From: Pholiota molesta
Lineage: Eukaryota; Basidiomycota; Agaricomycetes; Agaricales; Strophariaceae
Direction: 5' to 3'
Length of the DNA: 64,000 nucleotides
Assembly (NCBI GenBank): GCA_014925825.1
Contig: JACGCK010000002.1
Location: 682,001-746,000 of the forward strand
Shown in pieces: positions 59,197 through 64,000 of the stretch. The notes beneath the pieces were generated by a model. It was given only the letters and a program-made list of their open reading frames with translations, did no database searches and was not told where the DNA came from. Numbering within the stretch: position 1 is the stretch's first letter; the number at the start of each line of letters is the position of its first letter. A program made the translations under genes and the position numbers.

Positions 59197-60459
59197 ATGT
59201 CCCAAAACCAAGGCGATATCCAGGAGAGGATCGCGGCCGCACGCAGGGAGGCCGAGAGTTTGAAGGAAAAAATCAGGGCAAAAAGAGAATCATCAGCCGA
59301 TACCAGTTGTTCGTACATTCATCCTCGTTTTTTAAAGCTTGCATGATTGATAGGATGCATAGTGCGAGCCATGGCCGCAGAAGTTGATGCACTACCCCGT
59401 ATCGTGATGCGCCCTCGACGTGCTCTCAGGGGCCATCTTGCCAAGATTTACGCTATGCACTGGGCGGCTGACCGTCGCCATCTTGTCTCGGCCTCGCAAG
59501 ATGGAAAGCTCATCGTTTGGGATGCCTATACCACCAACAAAGTCCATGCCATCCCTCTGCGATCAAGTTGGGTCATGACCTGTGCTTACTCACCATCCGG
59601 TAACTTCGTGGCCTGCGGTGGCCTCGACAACATCTGTTCGATTTACAGCCTCAACAATAAGGATGGAACTACAGCCAAAGGTGCTCGTGAACTAAGCGCA
59701 CATTCCGGTTACCTCAGCTGCTGTCGATTCATCAATGATCGCCAAATTGTAACGAGCTCTGGTGATATGACCTGTATGCTCTGGGATATTGAGGCCGGTG
59801 TCCGAGTTGTTGAATTCAGCGACCATACCGGCGATGTTATGAGGTTAGTATGATTGTCTCAGCTTATACTTTCATACTCATTTTCCTTTCTAGTTTGTCT
59901 CTTGGTCCCAATCAAAATGTCTTTGTTTCCGGTGCTTGCGATGCAACAGCGAAGTTGTGGGATATCAGAAGTGGTCGAGCCACGCAGACCTTCACTGGTC
60001 ATGAATCTGATATCAACGCTGTGCAGTACGTATCTTTTATTCCAGTCAAAATTCTCCCTTATATAATATCTCCGTTTCCACAAGATTTTTCCCAAATGGT
60101 GATGCTTTTGCCACCGGTTCTGATGATGCTTCTTGCCGCCTGTTTGATATTCGCGCGGATCGCGAATTGAACACATTTACGCACGATAACATTCTTTGCG
60201 GAATCACATCCGTGGCCTTCTCGATCTCCGGTCGTATCTTGTTTGGTGGTTACGATGACTGGACTTGCAACGTTTGGGATACCCTGAAAGGCGAACGCGT
60301 TGGTGTCCTCACAGGCCACGAAAACAGAGTCAGTTGCTTAGGTGTTAGTATCGATGGTATGGCCCTCTGCACAGGAAGCTGGGATAGCACTCTCAGAGTA
60401 AGTTGCCATTTTTCTTACATTCTACACCTTGACTCACTTTTCATTAGGTTTGGGCATAA
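59197..60459 (+). CDS. GPB1: Heterotrimeric G-protein beta subunit
   Basis: Seven-bladed WD40 G-beta that pairs with G-gamma and acts in pheromone, nutrient and development signalling. The start at 59197 ([20 protein letters not shown]) opens the N-terminal coiled coil. An intron (about 59312-59369) joins to [20 protein letters not shown]. Blades include [100 protein letters not shown] and [20 protein letters not shown], then [10 protein letters not shown]. The last exon after a final intron is just VWA and TAA at 60457-60459. About 350 residues with at least four introns, the usual size. Closely similar in layout to Gpb1 of other basidiomycetes. Confidence 0.96.
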
Positions 60460-60997
60460 ACGCACTACGCTGCTTTGGGTCTTTAAGTTATTATGCTGCC
60501 ATTCTCTTGTTAGAAGAGACTTTCCTTCCTTTTTCCCAGTCAATGCCTTGTACAATTGGGGCATCTGACATCTTATATGATCAATCTAGTACTTACCCGC
60601 GATGGCCATGAACACGATGGAACGGACGCTCAAGTCGGTCGTTACTGTTAGCCGTAGCATTTTCCCCTTTTTGATACCACTTTCTCTTCCGGTTGACATA
60701 TATCTTCTTATTACCCCCGTCCTCTACTCATACCTTGACTTGCTTTTGTTATGTTGCTTCTGATTATATACTGGCGAATTAAGATTTTCTATTATATTGT
60801 AACTAACCCTGAAATGCATGCGGTACTACTTAAGTACGACGCATGTCGACACGTCAGACCTCGTGAATTGTGACGACCATCACTTCCGCTTTTGGCATCG
60901 ACGCGACTACCACAGCTTGCATACCATCATACTTTACTACATAGCTGGTATACTGCATCTCATTCGCCTTGTTGGGCTCTAAGTAACACTTTCGAAG
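60460..60997. other. Spacer G-beta 3' region / coiled-coil gene promoter
   Basis: About 540 bp on the same strand. It holds the G-beta 3' untranslated region (pyrimidine-rich) and the promoter of the coiled-coil gene. No other feature is recognised. Confidence 0.4.
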
Positions 60998-63944
60998 ATG
61001 TCGGAAGATGACCGGGCAGCGAAAGCAGCAAGAGCAAAGGCTTTGGTATGTCTGCTGTCATGTATCATCTTCTGCTGGATATCCCTCATCAATATGTATG
61101 CATTAGCTTAAGAACGACAACAGAAAAAGGCTACAGAGTCCGTAAGTGCTCTAAACGGCTCGGATATCGCGTCTCCAGCGAGTCCTTCAAGAACGTTCTC
61201 CCCTGCACCACCAGAGCCCGCTGTTGAGCAAGATACACGGGATTTAGGAGACATGTAGGTGGCTACAGCCTAATTGATGTCCGCAAACGTGAAATATGTT
61301 TATGACATCTGGACGATCTCATGTAGATTTACCAACAAAGACACTTCAGACACTTCATGGTTATCCTCGTTGCCGCGGGTAGCTTCGCCCCCACCACCTC
61401 CTTCCCCTCACGTATCAACTCCGACGGCTCATCGTGTCTCCGTAACCTCCACTCTTGCTGCGACCGTTTCATCCGATACCCCGCCCAAGTCGACATCCCC
61501 TCCATCAATATTACTGCTTTGCAACATAAATTGGATACATTTTTGAAAGAGAATGAAAGTTTGGCGGCTGCCGTGAGTCGGTTGCAAGGCTTTGAAGCTG
61601 GTAGGTCTGTTAATTGGATCGATATTCTCAGTACTGACGATCCTTATGAAGCTGCGCAACAGGCAGAGGCCTTGCTGATCGCTGAACGTAAACGTGTGGA
61701 AGAGCTGCAACTGAGTTACCAGAAATTGCAGGATGACACGGAGATAGCTCTTCAAAATGAGCACCGCACAGTGTCCCTACTAGTCAGCGAGAAGACGCAT
61801 CTTACGGCTGAGCTCGAGAAGCTAGAAAGTCTTCCAGACAGTATGTCAACCTTATATCACAATAATCACGGTCTCATTTCGATTTCATAGAGGTTCAGGA
61901 ATTAGATGATCTCCTCGAAGCGGAACGAACCAAATCAGAAACCTTGAATGTTCAAGCTGTGCAACTCCAAATCCAACTCAACTCTGTAATAACTCGTGCA
62001 GAACGAGCCGAGGCCAAAGAAAAGGAAGCCACTGACAGATACAGAGAAAAGGTAAGTTATAAATCGCAAGTTTGACCATAATACTGATATAATTGTTGAT
62101 AGGAACGAGAACTACAAATCACTACAGCCTCCGCTGCGGAGCTGCGGAAAGAAGCTGATGAATCACTGCGAAAGCTTCGAGAACTTGAAGAGCAGATACA
62201 AAGCGACGACCGAGTAGAGCGCCTAGAGAATTCCTTGAAGCACACTCAAGATCGTGCGGGCGAGTTGGAGTTCCAATTAACAAAATTGAGACAGGTGCTG
62301 CTTCTTTTTCTTAGGTTTATCCCAAACATAGAACTAAACAAATATAGGCGCACACATCGTTGAAGGCTGAGAAGGATGCCCTTGAATCCCAGGCATCGGA
62401 GATGTCTACCTCGGCGACAGACCTGCAGTCAAAAATATCCGCTCTCGACGCGTCCTTAACGGAGGCCCGTGATAAGCTCCTTGCAGCTGAGAACGAACGA
62501 GATGTCGCGTTTCAGGAGAAATCAACATCGCAAGAACAGACACACTCCCTTGAAATGTCAATCAAGGAGCATCAGGAACGGCTTAAGCAGGCTGCAGCAG
62601 CATTGGCCACTAATACCCGTCAGATCCAAAGCACCCAAAGTGAGCTGAAGAACGCGATCAGGAGGGCTGAAGATGCCGAGCGAACGCAGAAGAGCCTTCA
62701 GACAGAAGGGGAAAGCCTCATGCGGTCGCTGGATGAAATGCGTCCCAAGATTGTGGAACTCACAGGCGCGAAGCTTGATCTCGCTGAGAGGGTGGAAAGC
62801 TTGGAGCATACCCTCCGTGGCCGAGATTCGTTCATATCCCAATTGGAAAACGACCTCGGCGAAGCTCGTGATCAGCTTGAGCAAGTCGAAAATAAGTGGA
62901 AGACAAAGTTGACAGAGCAAGAGAAAAAACATCGGGAGATCCAGAATGGCAACACGGATATTCAGAAAGCGTATGCCGAACTTCAGGAGGAAATGGATAC
63001 CGCATTGGCGAGCCTACGGAATATGGAGTCACAACGGGCAACCCAGCATCAGGAAGCCGCTCGACGCTTAGAAGAGATGGAACGTCTCACAAACTTGTCG
63101 CAGACACAAGCGGAGGAGCTGGATACCCTACGGAAAGAACTTGATGCGAGAACCAAGGCCCGCGTAAGTACTCGCTGATGTGATGAAATTGCGGCATCAG
63201 ATTCTTACTTGTGTCCTTCAATTGTAGGACGAAGAACAGGATTTCCTGGAACGTGCACAGAATGAGATCGAAACTTTACGCGGCGAACTCAATGCGCGAG
63301 ACAATGAAATCGAAGAGCTTCGAGAAATTGTTAACACGCCTGTATCGGACGCCCCGCGCTCGCTCGATGACGAGCTGCTGAGCTCCATCAGACAACAGCA
63401 TGCCATCGAGCTCTCCGCCGCGACGTCACAGGTCCGGGCGCTCGAGAACACCATCTTCGACAAGGAGAGTCTGAACCACAAGCTGCAGAAGCAGTTTAGT
63501 GCACTGGAGGAGCAGGTCACACAGCTGCGGGCCATGAACGCGCGGCTGAAGAGCTCGCCCATGCCGTCGCGGCCAGCGAGTCGGGCGGTGGAGAGCAGCG
63601 ACCTCCGGCGGTCGTCCTTCGGCTCGCACCGCCCCTCCGCGCCCTCGCAGGCGCCGCTCTCGCGGGCGATCTTCGACCACGGCATGTCGCCGGAGACGCT
63701 GCACAAGCGCAAGGTCAGCTTGAGTATGCTCAAGGCGCGCATTGAGAGCGAGACGCAGCTGCCGCCGTCGCGGGCGCTATCGCCCGTTCACTCGGAAGCG
63801 GACCATTCGCAGGCGCATTCGCACTCGCGGAGATCATCGTCGTTTGCTGGCGCGGGGCCCCGCTCGCCACATCGCTCGCAATTCCTGGATGAATCGCATG
63901 TGTTCTGGTGCAGTTCATGTCGCGGCGACCTTGTCATCCTATGA
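60998..63944 (+). CDS. Long coiled-coil protein (golgin- or M-protein-repeat-like)
   Basis: The start at 60998 (MSEDDRAAKAARAKAL) is followed by a short exon (RQQKKATESVSALNGSDIAS), then Ser/Pro-rich sequence with SWLSSLPRVASPPPPPSPHV. From about 61510 the protein is almost pure heptad coiled coil (INITALQHKLDTFLKENESL, then KISALDASLTEARDKLLAAE and onward to REIVNTPVSD near 63350). The C-terminus is Ser-rich and ends RSQFLDESHVFWCSSCRGDL with VIL and TAG at 63942-63944, a compact C-x-x-C end. Between 61430 and 61495 the Pro-rich and coiled-coil frames differ; a 56-nt intron (GTGTCT...CCCAAG, about 61434-61489) or a one-base gap would join them. Likely a Golgi or vesicle tether, by composition only. 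The gene appears complete. Confidence 0.75.
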
Positions 63945-64000
63945 TTGGAATTATTTCCAGATTGCGCGTTGCGCATGCGCAGAGGCAGGCTCCAGGTTCT

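Noticed and set aside
63218..63742. 174-codon antisense ORF over the end of the coiled-coil gene
   Set aside because: Ser/Arg/Cys-rich shadow of a GC-rich coding exon in the opposite frame, with no domain features.

Overview
This is nuclear DNA of a filamentous fungus, almost certainly a basidiomycete and most likely a mushroom-forming Agaricomycete. The evidence is dense genes on both strands, each cut by many 50-70 nt GT-AG introns, together with a basidiomycete-like gene set: full-size PDR-type ABC transporter, GH128 wall glucanase, DNMT1 with a replication-foci domain, a TGY-type Hog1 MAP kinase and a canonical G-beta. I cannot name the species. Coding regions were assembled by eye from exons, splice signals and family conservation, so some first or last exons are approximate and are flagged.

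Layout. 1-12.7 kb: prefoldin subunit 1, a 6 kb PDR/ABCG multidrug transporter, a long promoter region, a GPI-anchored GH128 protein and a secretory EF-hand protein. 12.9-24 kb: the very large DOP1/Dopey gene, a nuclear protein resembling the INO80 subunit Ies4, a GFA-domain protein and the diphthamide J-protein DPH4. 24.4-33.8 kb: DNMT1, the stress MAP kinase HOG1 and, divergently, NADH-cytochrome b5 reductase MCR1. 35.9-43.2 kb: a small unknown ORF, an ING-family PHD protein, polyadenylation factor FIP1, mitoribosomal uL10m and the 25S rRNA methyltransferase BMT5. 44-54.4 kb: histone chaperone HAT2/MSI1/RBAP48, F-ATP synthase subunit e, mitoribosomal uL1m, the mitoribosome assembly factor RSM22, splicing factor SAD1/USP39, a small membrane protein and a stand-alone dsRNA-binding microprotein. 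54.4-59.2 kb is gene-poor. 59.2-64 kb: G-protein beta subunit and a long coiled-coil protein.

Most genes are housekeeping. Two themes recur: mitochondrial function (MCR1, uL10m, ATP synthase e, uL1m, RSM22) and chromatin/RNA control (Ies4-like, DNMT1, ING, FIP1, BMT5, HAT2, SAD1, dsRBD protein). Signal transduction is represented by HOG1 and G-beta.

I found no convincing undescribed multi-gene system. The observations most worth checking are: three conserved genes (MCR1, uL1m, SAD1) that each break frame by exactly one missing G in or beside a short G run, which looks like base-calling or assembly error; a cluster of three perfect inverted repeats just upstream of DOP1; a three-intron dsRNA-binding microprotein invisible to plain ORF calling; two frame-neutral introns in the ING gene; and a 4.8 kb gene-poor tract with one unexplained membrane-like ORF.
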